DNA from: Xiphias gladius
Taxonomy: Eukaryota > Chordata > Actinopteri > Istiophoriformes > Xiphiidae
Direction: 5' to 3'
DNA length: 64,000 bases
NCBI RefSeq assembly: GCF_016859285.1
Contig: NC_053415.1
Location: forward strand, 16,317,501 to 16,381,500
Shown here: positions 25,911 through 39,227 of the stretch, piece after piece
How positions within the stretch are numbered: the stretch's first letter is position 1
Layout of the letters: each line of letters starts with the position of its first letter
Program-made: the position numbers and the translations under genes
Notes under the pieces: generated by a model
The model's database searches: none
What the model was told of the DNA's origin: nothing
Seen by the model: only the letters and a program-made list of their open reading frames with translations

Positions 25911-28900
25911 ATGTACGCGACCAAGGAAGACACCCTATCCCCAGATGAGCTGAGGAAAAGACTCTATCAAACTTTTAAAAGCAAAGGAGTGCTTGATACA
26001 CTCAAAGTAAGTCGTGCTTGTAATGTTGCTGGTTTCTTTTTGTAGTAAGTCTACTCCACTCAGCGTGAGTTTGGTCTTCAACCTTTTTTCCCCCTCCTCT
26101 GATCTGATTCAGACACAGCTGCGGAATCAACTCATCCAGGAGTTAAAACACCCACCTTTGACTGGAGGAGAACCAGTTCCCAGACCAGTACCTGTGAAGT
26201 CTGAACCCCTCTTGGTCTCAGCCTGTAACAGCATAGTAGCTGATCATCTGAGCAGATCAGGGTATGAGTACACCCTTTCTGTATTCTACCCTGAAAGTGG
26301 CCTATGCAAAGAAAAGGTGAGCCTGACTTCTGCATTTGTTTAATTCACTGTAGCTTTAAGTGTAAAGAACAGCATTGCAGATGAAGATTTTGGTCTCTGA
26401 TCCATTTTGGCAGGTGTTTGCGAGAGAAGACCTTCTTCATCTTCTTAAAATTAGTCCTGAATCAGCCCTTTACAGATCCTTGGTAAATGATACCATTTAG
26501 CATGTAGAATATTTTTCTTGAAATAAGTAGGAATAAGAAATAAGTGTTGTTAGTAATAATATGTATCGTTTTTATTTTTTTACAGTCTTCAAATAAAGAC
26601 AACAGTGAAAAAGGTCTGTGCAATATTCTGCTCTTTTCTATAAAAGCTGCTTCTGCCCCCACTTCCTTTCATCGATTATATACTTTATCTTTGTCTAGCA
26701 GGGTTCCTGATCAGTCTTCTAATACAGCTAACACACCATCATACTCAGGGCCTGTGCCATGATGCTGACACGCAGACAACAAACATAACAAGTTATGGAG
26801 AGTCTCTTGGTATGGTGAATCGATGTCTTACATTGTATTACATGCCTTTCGGTGCACAGTTTTTAAGGTTTTCTTTCTGTCTTCCATATCAGTTGAGAAG
26901 ATGAAAATGATTGACAAGGAATATGAGAACTTCAATTACAGTGGGGACAAATGGTTTTCACTCCAATCAAAAATGGCTGCATATAGAAAAGAAATTGAAG
27001 CACAGATGCAGGGAGAAATTAACACACAGGTATGTTTTGTTTTGTTTTTTTTTTTTTTTATTTTTATTTTCTTCAAAGTTAATAAATCCGAAATTGTCTG
27101 AGCAGGTATTAAGCACAGCAGCATAGTAATATCTGCATTAAACGAATTTGAAAAGATATGAATGCTGTATTAGACTGGTTAATATGTGATCGCTACTGTG
27201 TGAGTGTTCTCCTTTTTTGTTTCCGCTTTTGGTTCTTAAGATGCAACATTTTAAAGATGTCGAGATTGCAAAGGTGAGGATGGAAGAAAAATCTAAATTT
27301 CATAAAGAATTTGATAGGCTGAAACAAGAGCTGGAGAGGACTTATGAAATGAAAGCAAAGGCATTGATGGACCGGGAGAAAAATGCCATCGATCGGTTAC
27401 AAAAACAACAAGAGGTAGATTGCTGCTTATATTATGCTGGTCTTTGTTTCTTTCTATAGAGAGAAATCTTTAACAAATCAATACTTTTTTACATTGTTAA
27501 ATTGTGGGAGGCTGTCAATATCAGTATTCATTGGCATAATTGTCAGCTGCTTAATTCTAAAACAGTCTAATTTATGCTGGTCTTTGTGTTTCTCTTCCTT
27601 TTAAGATTGAAGAAAAAAATGTGTATATGCAGAGACAGTCAGTACTGAAAGAAATTGAAACACTGCGCAACAGAGAAAATGAGCTGAGGATGAGAATGGA
27701 GGCTTTTGAAAAGTAAGAGCTTTTTATTTAAAGTGTTGTTAGTAAAGGGGGGCCATGCCCTCTCATTGTGACCACTGGTTCATGGAGAATGTTACTGCGT
27801 TTGTATGATGACAGGAATTGTCAGATTCACAAGGAGAAGGTCAAGACCACTGAAGAGCTGCTGAGGAGGAGAGAACTGGCCGTGAAGACTATGGAGGACA
27901 CACATGACCAACGGCTGAAGAATGAACTTTCCAGGTATTTTTATGTTTAACACAGATGGTCCCTTTTTTTTTTTTTTGGCTCAGATTACACTGTATCAAA
28001 TCCAGAGTCATTTGATATCGTCTGTCCATTCACTTTACCGCTCAAGTTTCTTTTTGTTGTGTTTTTTTTTGTTGTTTTTGTTTTTGTTTTTTAAAGGGAT
28101 ATCCCCATTGTACATTCAGAGGATATCACTGTTGTGTAGGGCTAAAGTAAAAACTGTCCCCTGTATGTACAATGCACATTATAAATCTAAAGGTCATTGA
28201 ACTGTTTGAATACTGTCAGTAAGTGTAAGAAATAATTGTTTGTCCTGGTTTAGTAAACATGCTGGAAAGAGGTACTGGCACTACACATACTCTATACACA
28301 TATTAGGCCCCAGAGTGCAAGTATATAATTTTTCTTTTTCTTTGAGAATTTAATTTCTGTGTTAATATTTGATAGTAACTCAGAAAAGTATATTCCATTT
28401 GTTACTACCTCAGAGCTATGACTAGTGCAGTCAAAAATGCATTATACATGTTATGCGTATTCTCAGATTTCAGGTTGGTTGGCCTGCTGTCAGCAGCCTT
28501 CGCTGTATAGTAACATACAATAGGGGACCTGACCATCCACTCGACCAAAAGATACATGGCATTGATAGCAGCTGGTTGGTTATGTAGCAGGAAAAGGAGA
28601 CATCATATCTGAAATGTTTTGTACTGAAATAGTTTCAGAGCTCTTTTGAATTGTTGATCTCATGTCTTTATAAAAATAGGTGTCAGCTTGAATTGAAAGA
28701 GGAATTCATCAAGAGAACAGAAAAACTAACCGTGAATGAGAACAGAAACAAAGGTGAGTATTTAAATTAATGCAGTGCTACTGAGAAGCTTGCTACTGCC
28801 TTAGATCATGTTTACATTCTTTTTTTTTTTTCTCTCAGTGGAAACTGCTCGTATCCAAAAGGAGTCAGCTGTAATTAATGCCAAACTAGAGGAGCACAGT

Positions 28901-31900
28901 AGGGCATGTTCAGAGCTGAGACGGCTGCAGGTAATCAACGCAACCCCAGTCACCAAGCAATGTTAACTTCCTAGGCACAATATTTCAGTACTACTAAATA
29001 ATTGAACACTTGTATCCAGGCAAACTTTCCATCTTTCAAACTTTCAGAAACTCCCTTTTTAACAGGACAAAACGGCCGACAGAACTGGATTCGGGGTGGG
29101 TGGCTGTCTGCCTTGACCAGTTGGGTTGAGATGAGAGAAAAGAGAAAGACGAGGAACAGCTGTATATACTGTTTTATTCAGACTGGTTGTTATAATGATG
29201 ATAATAATAGTGATGATGATGATGATTATAATAAAATTAATAATGATATTGAGTGGTGAGTAGTAGTGCCAGATCGAGATACTGCAGCCCCAGAGTCAGT
29301 CACCCGCAGAATGAAAGAGAGAGAGAAAAGAAAGAAGTGCTCAGTGCATCATGGGAGTTTCCCCAGCAGCCTCGCCCCATAGCAGTTTAACTAAGGGATG
29401 GTTCATGGATCACCTGAGCCAGGACTCAGTATAACTATAAACTTTATCAAATAAAAACCTCAAATCAGATGGTATTCTTAGCTTTAGGTACCAGTAGTTC
29501 ACATGCCTGTAGATAAAAAACATTACCATCAGATGTCTTTCTTTACATATAAGACAAGGCAGCAAGAGTTATGTATGAAACTGTGACAAATTACAGCAGC
29601 CACACTGGAGTATAAACATGGAATACAGAGTTTATAATTGTATAATCCAGACTTGCTCTTCAAGTCTGGGTCGGTATGATGTGGTTCTGTAATAATTTTA
29701 CAGTACATAGTGTAACTGATTAATTCATTCTCCAGCTTTGTTTTGCCTGCTCTTTTAATGGCTGTTCTGTTGTTTTTCCAGGTTGAGCTAGACACAGCAG
29801 AGCAGCAGATTCCTCTGCTGACTCAACAGAAGGAGCTGTTAAGAGAGAGACTTGAGACCATGAGCGACTACCCCAGCTTGAAGAGAGAGAAAGCAGAGCT
29901 GCAGGGGCAGTTGCGGCTGCTGAAGAAACAGCTGGATGAGGCCCAAGAGGAGAACAGGCTTCTCCATGCAGGTTAGCATAGAATATTTGTAGCTGTTTTT
30001 TTTTTTTTTTTAATAACTGTGGTAAATCCAATTCCCTCAGAGTGCTTGAGTCTTGGCTCATTGTGAGCTGTGGGAGGTACAGTGTACTGTGAAGCATTCA
30101 TGCTAGTCTGTCCCACTGCTTCTGGCTCAGCTGAGTCTTTTTGAATGTGTCTTCCCTGCCAGTGTGGGGCCATATTTGTAGCTCTAAAAGGGACTGGAGG
30201 AGTGGAGGGAAGCAGAGAGAAGCAGAGAGAACAGTGAGCAGAGACAGAGGGCCCCCATTACCCATGGCAGAGAACCAACATTTTATCTATCTGAGCAGTG
30301 ACCTCTCATCAGTTTAAAAAAAAAAAAAACCAACATGGTGCTAAGCCCCATGTGCTGTACCCTCCTACTGCTCAGATCCATTCAGGCAAAATCTTGAACT
30401 GGCGCATTTCATCACACAGTTTTCTCACTGAAGTAGATAGGGCAATGGGAAATGGGCTGTGCTTTAAGATTATGTTTTGACTCCAATAACCCATCTCTCA
30501 GATTTGGGCAAACCGTCCAAAGAGCAGCTGGCCTTGCAGATGGAGCTGCGGAGGCAGCAGAGCGCTCGCAGACTGGATGAGGAAGAGTTTGACAGCCAGA
30601 AACAGGTGCTGCAGGCACAGCTCCAGAGTGAGGTCAGTGACATCATAGCCTCTCGCTGAGTGTGGGAAACTGTGTTCAGCTTCTTTTCTTTATTTTCTTT
30701 TTTTTCATGCAGTTTTGTCTCACCTTGGAGAATTTGGTTTGTCCTTTAATCTGGATTTCCAGTGACTATACCTATTTGTGTAAATGTTGACTTTTTGTGG
30801 GATTTGCTGTTGTCCGCGGTTTTCTGCAGGTGGAGCGCTGCGCCCAGCTCAAGGCTCAGCTGATAGAGTGTGAGGAGAAGTCACAGTGGATGACTAACCA
30901 CATCGACGACATTAAGATGCAGCTTCGCCAAACACAACAAGGTACCTGGTGACGAGATGTGTATGTTCGCTACGTCTTAGTGTGATTAGTCACTTTGTTG
31001 GTTTTTGTATTCAGTTATGGATGTTACAATCAGTAATACATAACTTGTGTAGTTAAGTGTATTTCTGCTTTTCATAAACTGGCTTTCTTTCTCTATTGGA
31101 ACACGTTATTCTATTGACGATTTAAATCTTATAAAAGAGAGAATATCTGGCAAATTTTAAAGACCTCAAATACGCTCCCTCTTTGTTTCGATTAGTATAA
31201 AAGAATTTTAGTGAAAACGAGAAAGACAGCCATATTACAAATGGATTTTAGGTGTAATTGCATGTAAATAGTTCTTAGATATTAGTTTAGCAAACCTTAT
31301 TCCCAGATCCTGTGCTCTTTTTTTTATGGTGGTGGCGCGTCTGTATTTTTGCTCAACTCTCCTCTTATTTGCTTTTCCTTTTTCTTTCCTCTTTCCCTTT
31401 CTTTTGTATGATCCATGTGATCATGGCAGCACTTGAAAATGAAGTGCTGCGTAACCCCAAGCCATCTCTTGTTGATCGCTCAGTGCTGGAGCTCAGTGCT
31501 GACAAGCTGGTTCCCCCTGACATCTATGTGGACAGAGCTCTGCTGAGGGCCAGGTTGGGTTATGATGATGTTTGTGAAGCAGGTGGGCCCCTGCGAGGAC
31601 ACAAGTCGCCTTGGAGTGACTCTCCAGACCCCAGCATGGAGCTGGTGGCTGAAGCCAAGGCTCGGATCCAGGAGCTGCAGAAGGAGGCTGAGACCTTGGA
31701 GGAAGCCTACAGGAACTACCAGCAGAGGGCAGTGCGCTCCACCATCTCACACATGCTTCCCACAGGACCCCTTTCCCCACAACAACCACATCCTTCTCAT
31801 CGCCCCAGCTCTCCTCCAAGGAAACAAGTCTCTCACCATTCTCAAACTCACTCACTCCACAAATCAAAGGTCTCACATAGACCACTGTCTCCCCAAACTA

Positions 31901-34900
31901 CCCGAATCCCCTCCTCTACATCCTATGACACTAGAAACACCTTACCACCTGCGCAGTCCAAAGTGAGCTTCTTAGAAGCCCAAACCCAACCCGAGTCCAC
32001 AGTTTTCACTGAGCACAGTCTCCATTCATTGACTGAACCTCTGTTTCAAAGAGATGGACACCCTCAGGATGAAAACTCTGCTCCATCCAGACGTCTGTCC
32101 TCCACACCACATTCTTCCTCCAGGAAAAAGCTTAAAAGAGAGATTGCAGAAGGTACCTTCAAAAAATGTTTTATCTTGTGAAAACACAAGGGATTACCTG
32201 TCAAGAAATAAACAATGAAATAGTCTCATGTTGTCAGGACTCTTATACTGCATATTTAACACATACTGTAAATATTTTATGAATGTTTCAGAACATAAAA
32301 ACAGTTTAAACATTCAAATCAGTCAGTCCAGATATTATCATGTCAGTCTTTGGATAATAATCTTTCTCCCCTGATGGTATTATCTAACAAAGTCTTTGCA
32401 CCTGATAGAGGCAGTTGTGTCTCCAGTGGCATTCCTAGAGCCGTCGGCTAACAGGCAGCTCTCTCATGCCCCCGGTGAGGAGGTGGTGACCTCAGGTGAC
32501 TTTTCCTCTGAGTTCAGTCCACCTCACAGTCCTCAGCTCAAGAGCACAGCACGAGACCAGTCCAGGTACCATATGCCATGGCTTTGGCAAGGATAGTGCA
32601 TCATTTTTATGCACTTTGATGGAGAATACCATTGCCCTCATATTTCTCTTGTTTTTTTCAGTCCACCAGATATGCAGCCTGTCTTCTCCAGCTCTGAGTC
32701 TTCCCCACAGCCCGAGAAGATAAACCTTGAAGATCTCACAGGGATTTTGTCAGGTACTCAAGACTAGTATCTGTTGTTTGTTTTGTTTTGTTTTTTTCCC
32801 TCACTATTTCAACTGTACCACAATATAACTAAATATAACTCAGTCATGTTATCATACATTTTTGAAACCACTCATTCACTGCATTGCAATAGACTGACAG
32901 CCAGTTTAGACCTTCTCCTGTCTCCACACTAACATTGTATTTATAGACTGATCTACTGGAAAAGCTGTTTGTGTCATTGCTCCTGTGACATAAAAGTGCT
33001 ATGAACCAGAATTGTGATCAAATGGGACCTTTTAAGCTAGTGGTACATGAAGTACTTTTACAGTCCGGTTGCATGATGTGCGACTTGTCTGTAAGACATG
33101 TAGCAGAGATGACAAGACCGCTGGGTATCCATCTCGGAAGCACCAGGAGGTTTTCCTGTTCTCTCCTGTCTAAAACTGTGAAGCTTTCACTGGGTCCTGG
33201 GATGAACATCCATACATTATATACAGCTTATTTTCCATTTATGACATGCTGAGCATGATGTGAGTGGTACAAAAGTGCTTTCTATACATAATATTTTATT
33301 GCATTTTTTTTCTTACTGTTTTCTTAGTGATGTTTTTACATGAAAAAGTTTGGGTACCTAAGGTCAAAATTTCTGTTACTGTGAATAGTTCAGTGAGTAA
33401 AAGATGAACTGATTTCCAAAAGGCATTAAGTTAAAGATGACAAATTTCTCTAATATTTTAAGACAGATTACTTTTATTTCCATTTTTGACAGTGGTTCAA
33501 AAGGGCCCACTGTAAAAGAAACTTTGGGCAACCTGCATGGTCAGTACTTAGTAACACTCCTTTGACAAGTATCCCAGCTTGTAAATGCTTTTTGTCGCAG
33601 CTAAGAGCTTAAAAGTTCTGTTTGAGGGATTTTAGCCCATTTTTCCTTGCAAAAGGCTTCTAGTGTTGAGATTCTTGGGTCGTCTTGCATGCACTGCTCT
33701 TTTAAGGTCTATCCACAGATTTTCCATGATGTTTAGGTCGTGTGACTCTGAGGGCCATGGCAAATCCTTCGGCTTGCGCCTCTTGAGGTGTGTTTAGGAT
33801 CATTATCCTGTTGTAGAAGGCATCCTCTTTTCATCTTCAGCTTTTTTACAGATGGTGTGATGTTTGCTTCCAGATTTTGCTGATATTTAATTGAGTCTAT
33901 TCTTCTCTCGAACAGTGAAACGTTCCCACTGCCACTGGGTGCATCACAAGCCCAAAGCATGATCAATCCACCCCCGTGCTTTATGGTTAGAGAGGGGTTC
34001 TTTTCATGAAATTCTGCATCCCTTTTTCTCCAAACATATCTTTGCTCATTGCAGCCAAAAAGCTCTATCCGAACTTCATCAGTCCACAGGACTTTCATGC
34101 ATCAGGCTTGTTTTGATGTTCTTTTGCAAACTTCTGACGCTGAATTTTGTGGTGATGAGGCAGAAAAGGTTTTATTCTGACGACTCTTCCATGAAGGTCA
34201 TATTTTTGCAGGTGTTGCTGCACAGTAGAACAGTGCACCACCACTCCAGAGTCTCCTAAATCTTCCTGAGGGTATTTTGCAGTCCAATAATAGTTTTGAT
34301 TTTCCTTTTTAGCAAAAGCTTTCTTGGTCTTTCAGACCTCAATTTGACCTCCACCATTCCTGTTAACTGCCATTTCTTAATTACACTACGAACTGAGGAA
34401 ACAGCTACCTGAAAACACTTTGCTATCTTCTCGTAGCCTTCTCCTGCCTTGTGGGCATCAATTATTTTAATTTTTCAGAGTACTAGGCAGCTGCTTAGAG
34501 GAGCCCATGGATGCTGATTGTTGGGACAAGATTCAGAGAGTCAGAGTATTTATAAAGCTTTGAAAATTGCATCACCTGGCCTTTCCTAACAATGATTGTG
34601 AACAAGCCATAGCCCTAACAAGCTAATTAAGGTCTGAGACCTTGGTAAAAGTTATCTGAGAGGTCAAATCTCTCGGGGTGCTCAAATTTTTGTATGGTGC
34701 TCCTTTCCTTTCCTTTTTTTTTTTTTTTTTTTTTTTTAACTCTAAATTTGTACAAAACAAAAATAATACACTAATCTTGCATAAAATGTTAAAGAATGTT
34801 TCATCTTTAACTTTATGCCTTTCTAGAGATCAGTTCATCCTCTACTCACTTATCTATTCACAGTAACAGAAGTTTTGACCAAGGTTACCCAAACTTTTTC

Positions 34901-36568
34901 ATGCCACTGTGTGTAAGTAAAAGTGAATTTTCTTTTTTTCAGTTTTCATCATTTATTAATTTAAGCAAAATTCCAGTCACAAGATGTAGTATATTGGGTA
35001 TGGAGGCTTTGGATTTTGGAATGGCTGTTTTTTTAATGAGTGTGTGACTGGCCTCCAAAGTGTCCTTTCAGTGGCCCCGCACAATGGTGAAGATGAAGGG
35101 CAGCTGATTATGTATTCTGTGCTGGTCCTCTGGCCCTGTTGCATTATGGTGCAGCATAAAAGATCTCTTTGTGCGTGTCTCCCTCCAGAGCCCGGCCACA
35201 TTCCAGAGCTTCTCCTGGACACTGCCGTCCCTCTCACTGAGGAGGCCCCTGATGGCCCCGCTGTCCCCCACCCACAGGACCTCCCAGAAGACCCGATAGA
35301 CTTCCAAGGCCAGGCGGGTGAGTCTTTAGACCGCCGCTTGCTGATGCATAATCTTGGTTGACCTCAAATGACAAGAAGGGCAAACCTTCTACTGTAAGCA
35401 GAAGTCAGACGTCCTGTTCATCTTCTACCGAATACCATCAGTCTCATCTCTCTCATACTGCAGCTAGCCTACAGTGCAAACCAAAAGGAACTTTACTACT
35501 AAATGACAACTGATCTGACTCATGTCAATCCATATGTTTTGGTAGAAGTCCTTCAAACCTCAGGTGGATCTGCTAGGGAAGATGAAGAAAATGAGGAGCA
35601 GAGGTGGGAAAGAGAGCGAAAAGAGAGACAAGAACGAAGGCAAAGGGAGCGAGAGGAAGCCAGAGAGAGGGAAGTCCAAGAACTTGAAAGACTGGAGAAA
35701 GAGATGGTAATGATTTATCTTACATCAAGTTTTTCACTTATTTATGTCTACTGAGAAATGGCAGTCTGAGTATTGACAGTATCTATGTCTAACCAGCTTT
35801 TGCATGGAGTGGAGCAACTAGGACAGGAAGAGGGAGAAGAAGAAACGGGGCTTAAAAAAGCTGGAAATGAAGAGCAGAAGGATGATGGAGAGGAGTCTAA
35901 AGGTGAAAATCCATTGGAGAAATACATGAAAATGGTTTTGGAGGCAAGGGAGAAGCAGCCTGCACAGGTGAGTTGCACCCAGTTGTCTGAGACTACTGTA
36001 CAACTTTGCTTTTATAACAGACTTGAGGAAGCTAATCTGTGTTTTTAAACTGGGTGGGTTTTTTTTGTTTTTTTTTCCAGAGCCCTGGAAGAGAAGAAGC
36101 AGGACATACAAGCCCAGAGGGCAAGAGTTTGTCTGAGGAAAAAGAAGACAGGTATGAATTTCCCACACAGTTCTTTCTATATTGATGTAAACTTATTCAA
36201 ATTAAAGCTGAGACTTGGCACTTTAATGTAGTTTCCATTATTGTATTTCAAATTGAATGTGCTGAAGCACAGACCCTGAGGAACAAAAAATTTGCAACTG
36301 TCCAAATGCTTACTGTCTGGATTGTATATAAACCTACTTAATCCCCTTTGAAACACCATTTCATTTCTTTTGTGTTTTCTCATCTCCCTCTCTTTATAAT
36401 GATGTTGTTTGAACTGGAATTTTGTTGTGTTAAGGATGAGTTAATTCAGAAATACTTTCATATTTTTGGTTTGTTTTTTCAGTTCCTTGAGGCTTTCACC
36501 AACTTCATTTTTGTTTTCCCAGCATCACAGCATATTCACACAAGGATGAAGATGATGATTTCTGGTGA
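25911..36568 (+). CDS. ofd1: Oral-facial-digital syndrome 1 protein, centriolar/ciliary (LisH + coiled coil)
   Basis: Twenty-two coding exons: 25911-26006, 26113-26316, 26414-26482, 26586-26613, 26702-26809, 26893-27029, 27241-27414, 27606-27712, 27815-27934, 28680-28753, 28839-28930, 29782-29971, 30502-30632, 30830-30941, 31430-32152, 32409-32565, 32662-32753, 35189-35317, 35546-35706, 35797-35967, 36081-36151, 36523-36568. All are GT-AG and in phase, giving 1063 aa (human 1012). A LisH motif lies at about 67-98 ([19 protein letters not shown]). Long coiled coil covers about 170-550, followed by a Ser/Pro-rich tail, a second Glu/Arg-rich helix (about 925-970), the conserved ENPLEKYMK and an acidic terminus ending DDDFW. 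OFD1 caps distal centrioles and is needed for distal appendages, ciliogenesis and centriolar satellites. Confidence 0.95.
29060..29465. repeat. Interspersed teleost repeat in an ofd1 intron
   Basis: The segment contains a GAT/AAT-rich run (about 29194-29250), a CATCATGGGAGTTTCCCC motif (about 29348) and AACTAAGGGATGGTTCATGG (about 29390) before CTATAAACTTTATCAA. I recognise this order of motifs as a common dispersed repeat in percomorph genomes, but do not know its formal class. Edges are approximate. Confidence 0.6.
31430..32152 (+). other. ofd1: Large ofd1 exon encoding the Ser/Pro-rich region
   Basis: At 723 bp this is the longest ofd1 exon by far. It starts [13 protein letters not shown], matching the conserved ALENEVYCNPK region of human OFD1, and then encodes a low-complexity Ser/Pro/His-rich segment of about 130 residues that differs from mammals. 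It ends with [13 protein letters not shown], again close to human RRLSSTP. Confidence 0.85.
33326..34910 (-). mobile_element. Tc1/mariner-like DNA transposon, decayed
   Basis: An element of about 1.58 kb in the ofd1 intron between 32753 and 35189. Its ends are long inverted repeats: the left side from CATGAAAAAGTTTGGGTACC (33339) and the right side, on the reverse strand, from CAGTGGCATGAAAAAGTTTG (34909). They stay alignable for at least 105 bp and perhaps 170 bp. The interior holds a broken Tc1-type transposase on the minus strand. The left tip lacks or has altered the CAGTGG start, and a clean TA target duplication is not obvious. Confidence 0.88.
33560..34480 (-). pseudogene. Tc1-like transposase remnant
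   Basis: Read right to left, the remnant starts with a helix-turn-helix region (about 34340-34460; [19 protein letters not shown]). The DDE catalytic region follows with KVLWTDEV (first Asp, near 34098) and [10 protein letters not shown] (second Asp, near 33780). The final ENLW glutamate region lies near 33720. The longest uninterrupted piece is 121 codons (33733-34098), and frameshifts and stops separate the segments, so it cannot encode an active enzyme. It lies inside the inverted-repeat element. Confidence 0.85.
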
Positions 36569-36755
36569 GCTGGTTTTTCGCAGACTGCTATCATAAGCCG
36601 ATGAATTATACCAGCCTCTCTAGTCTTCTACTGTTTGTTTGTGTGATGCATTTGTTGTTTTAAAGATTTTGCTATTCAATATGTATATTTGACACTTCTG
36701 TTTTTACATTGACTGCATATGTATGAATAAATCCTATGTGAGAATTTTTTTTTTT
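36569..36755 (+). terminator. ofd1: ofd1 3' UTR and polyadenylation signal
   Basis: A short 3' UTR follows the stop codon at 36566-36568. AATAAA lies at 36726-36731, followed by a T-run at about 36747-36760 that could serve as the downstream element. Cleavage near 36745-36755 is inferred. Confidence 0.7.
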
Positions 36756-36814
36756 TTTTTAACTTACTGTGGACCAAAAAAAGATTTATGTTTATATAAA
36801 AAACACACACACAC

Positions 36815-39077
36815 CAAAAGAACATAACAGAAATGTTTTATTTTAATTTTATTTTCATAAAAACAGTCAACAGGCCAGTTGAGTCATGTCATAGAGGGGT
36901 TTCCAGTCAGACAGGATGCTCGATTGTTGTCCTTCTGGTGATTGATAGGTAGCATTTATTCTTTAGTTTTTGGTTCATTCAACAGGAAACATAGATGAGA
37001 TCTGATATACCACAGCTTCGTGTACATCTGTCATCTTTCATCTCAGCCTCACTACGCCTGTGGCTATTAGTCTTGTGGAGAACAATGCGGGTTCGATTTT
37101 ACAATATGTCAGATACTGTGTAAAACACTGGGCAGAGAGTCACAATGGCATTCACACTTTGGCAAAATTTACCACTTGCCGTACAGTTTTGTAAATGACT
37201 GCTGTTGCGACTAAGTTTTATTTGAAAGTTGAATTAAAAGTTAAGCATCAGTAATTAATGAGGAAGCCCTTGACATTCATAGAAAATAGAGGTATACTAT
37301 CAGGCAACAAAATAATATAGGACTTATAGACTTTTGACTTGAATAAAAGAACCTAAAAAAAAAACATCTAACTAATCAGCTACATAAAATTGATTAATTT
37401 GTAATCGGTTAGGAAAAAAAAGGAACAGGCAAACACTGCCTACTACTGATATCAGTATACATGACTGTACATCACATGTGTCGCTGCAGAAACAGTTTTC
37501 TTCATGCAACAAAAACATCAAGTTATCCCTGTAATTCAACTAACAGAAATAAAAGATTACATGGGTAATTATGTCAGCATTATAACAATTGCACATCAAA
37601 AAAGATGCAATTATAGATAATTAAGAAAGTGGTTTTTGTCTTCAATAATTAAAAAAAAACAAAACACAAAATTCTGACTTGTAATAAATTTACAGTTCAC
37701 ACCTTAAGTTCTTTATATCTGTTTAGATCAATAGCTTTTTTTCATAGTACCAATATACCTTGGGAAATAGTTCTGCTTGTCTTATACTATTTTCAAATCA
37801 GGTAAATTTTGATCATGTTACAAGGATGTTTCATTAAGCAATGAGCTAAAAACTGTTAATGAGGGATCAGAGAGCTTTCTTCATTGGCAAACCTGGATCT
37901 TTCTTTCATTTGCCCAAAGGAATGAACATGGACCAAACTTTAAGATATTAAATACATTGAATATCGTTCCATCTTATTTCTGGCAGCAGTCCACATTTAG
38001 CAACTTATTCTTATGGGATTACCCATAAAACTGAAATACTATGATGCTGTGATGCAAAGGAGCTCTTGTGTGCGCGTGTGTTTGTGTGTATGTGTGTGTC
38101 TGTGTGCGTGTATTTATGTTGACTGTGAGTTTTGCAGGTTTACTTTGTAGGTAGCTAAATACATAGTGTGTGCTTGAGGCATCTTTTTGCAATTGAAGTG
38201 GGATTTTCAAACCATAGTTTTACGAGGACAAAGTGTTCCAGTTAAATTGTTCCAGAGGCTCTAGTGCACACCTGAGGTAGTGTTAATGTAGGTCATGAAA
38301 GTTCTGTGTGACTTTTAAGTAGCTGTTCAGTGAAAATTAGAATCTGAAACCAATCAACAATCAAATTATCACTACTTGAGAGAGTAATCCAGTTAAACAC
38401 CTAAGTATAAAGGACTCTGGCTTTAGAGAGTACATATAACCACCACTTTTACAACAGAATGTTGTGCATATTTTATATGACCTGTTTCCTTATTGTGAAG
38501 TCAAACTAAAGCATGTAAGGTGTAAGGATGTAAGGCCTTTCAAGTGTATAATTCATCTGCATTTTTGATTGAAAAAGAGCAAAAAAAAAAAAAAAAAAGT
38601 TATACATTCCCTTGTTGAAAACTGGCCCCACCAGCTCAGAAGACAGACAGAGCAAGACTGTAAAACAAACTCATTGTTATGCGTTGAATAAGAATAGTGC
38701 AACATCTCAAGCTTGACCAGCAAAAACCGGTTATCAGAAGGGCTAGAGAAAATGAGAGACAGCATGAAAACTCAAGTTTTTTCCTCTAGAAAAATAGAAA
38801 ATAAAACTCAGCATGAATGAAACTTTACATAGCAGTTCCAAAACACTTCTTGGTGAGTTAGTGCAGAAAGCAACACTGATGCATTAGTTTGTTAGGAGCC
38901 TGGTTAGTACTGCACAGTGTCAGGGCAGTTGGCAGGTTATTTTAGCTGAGCATTGTCTTGGTCCAAAGGGGCCACAGTGGTTGGGCACAGTGTCTGTGTG
39001 TGTTCGTGTGTGTCTGTGTGTGTTCGTGTGTGTCTGTTTATGTGGACTGTGAGTCTGAGCGTGAGCGTGTAATATCC
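36815..39077 (-). other. gpm6b: gpm6b long 3' UTR
   Basis: Non-coding AT-rich sequence downstream (leftwards) of the gpm6b stop codon at 39078. Two reverse-strand AATAAA hexamers occur at 36837-36842 and 36848-36853, which would give a 3' UTR of about 2.2 kb. Long 3' UTRs are usual for neural PLP-family genes. Shorter polyadenylation forms cannot be ruled out. Confidence 0.55.
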
Positions 39078-39227
39078 TTATGTGTAGGAATTGAGGCATT
39101 CCTTTGAGCGTGAGGTGATGTCCTGCAGCTCCCGCTCTTCCTTCATTTTGATGTCTTGGTAGGCATGCATTTGACTGGCATCCTTAAGGTAGGCCCAGTT
39201 TGCTGAGAGAATCATGAGGAAGTGGAT
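39078..39227 (-). other. gpm6b: gpm6b alternative last exon A (long cytoplasmic tail)
   Basis: On the minus strand, acceptor GATCTG-side CAG precedes 39227. The exon reads [20 protein letters not shown] and ends [11 protein letters not shown] with stop TAA at 39078-39080. It completes the fourth membrane span and adds a charged cytoplasmic tail. Phase 0 fits the donor at 41687. Confidence 0.9.
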
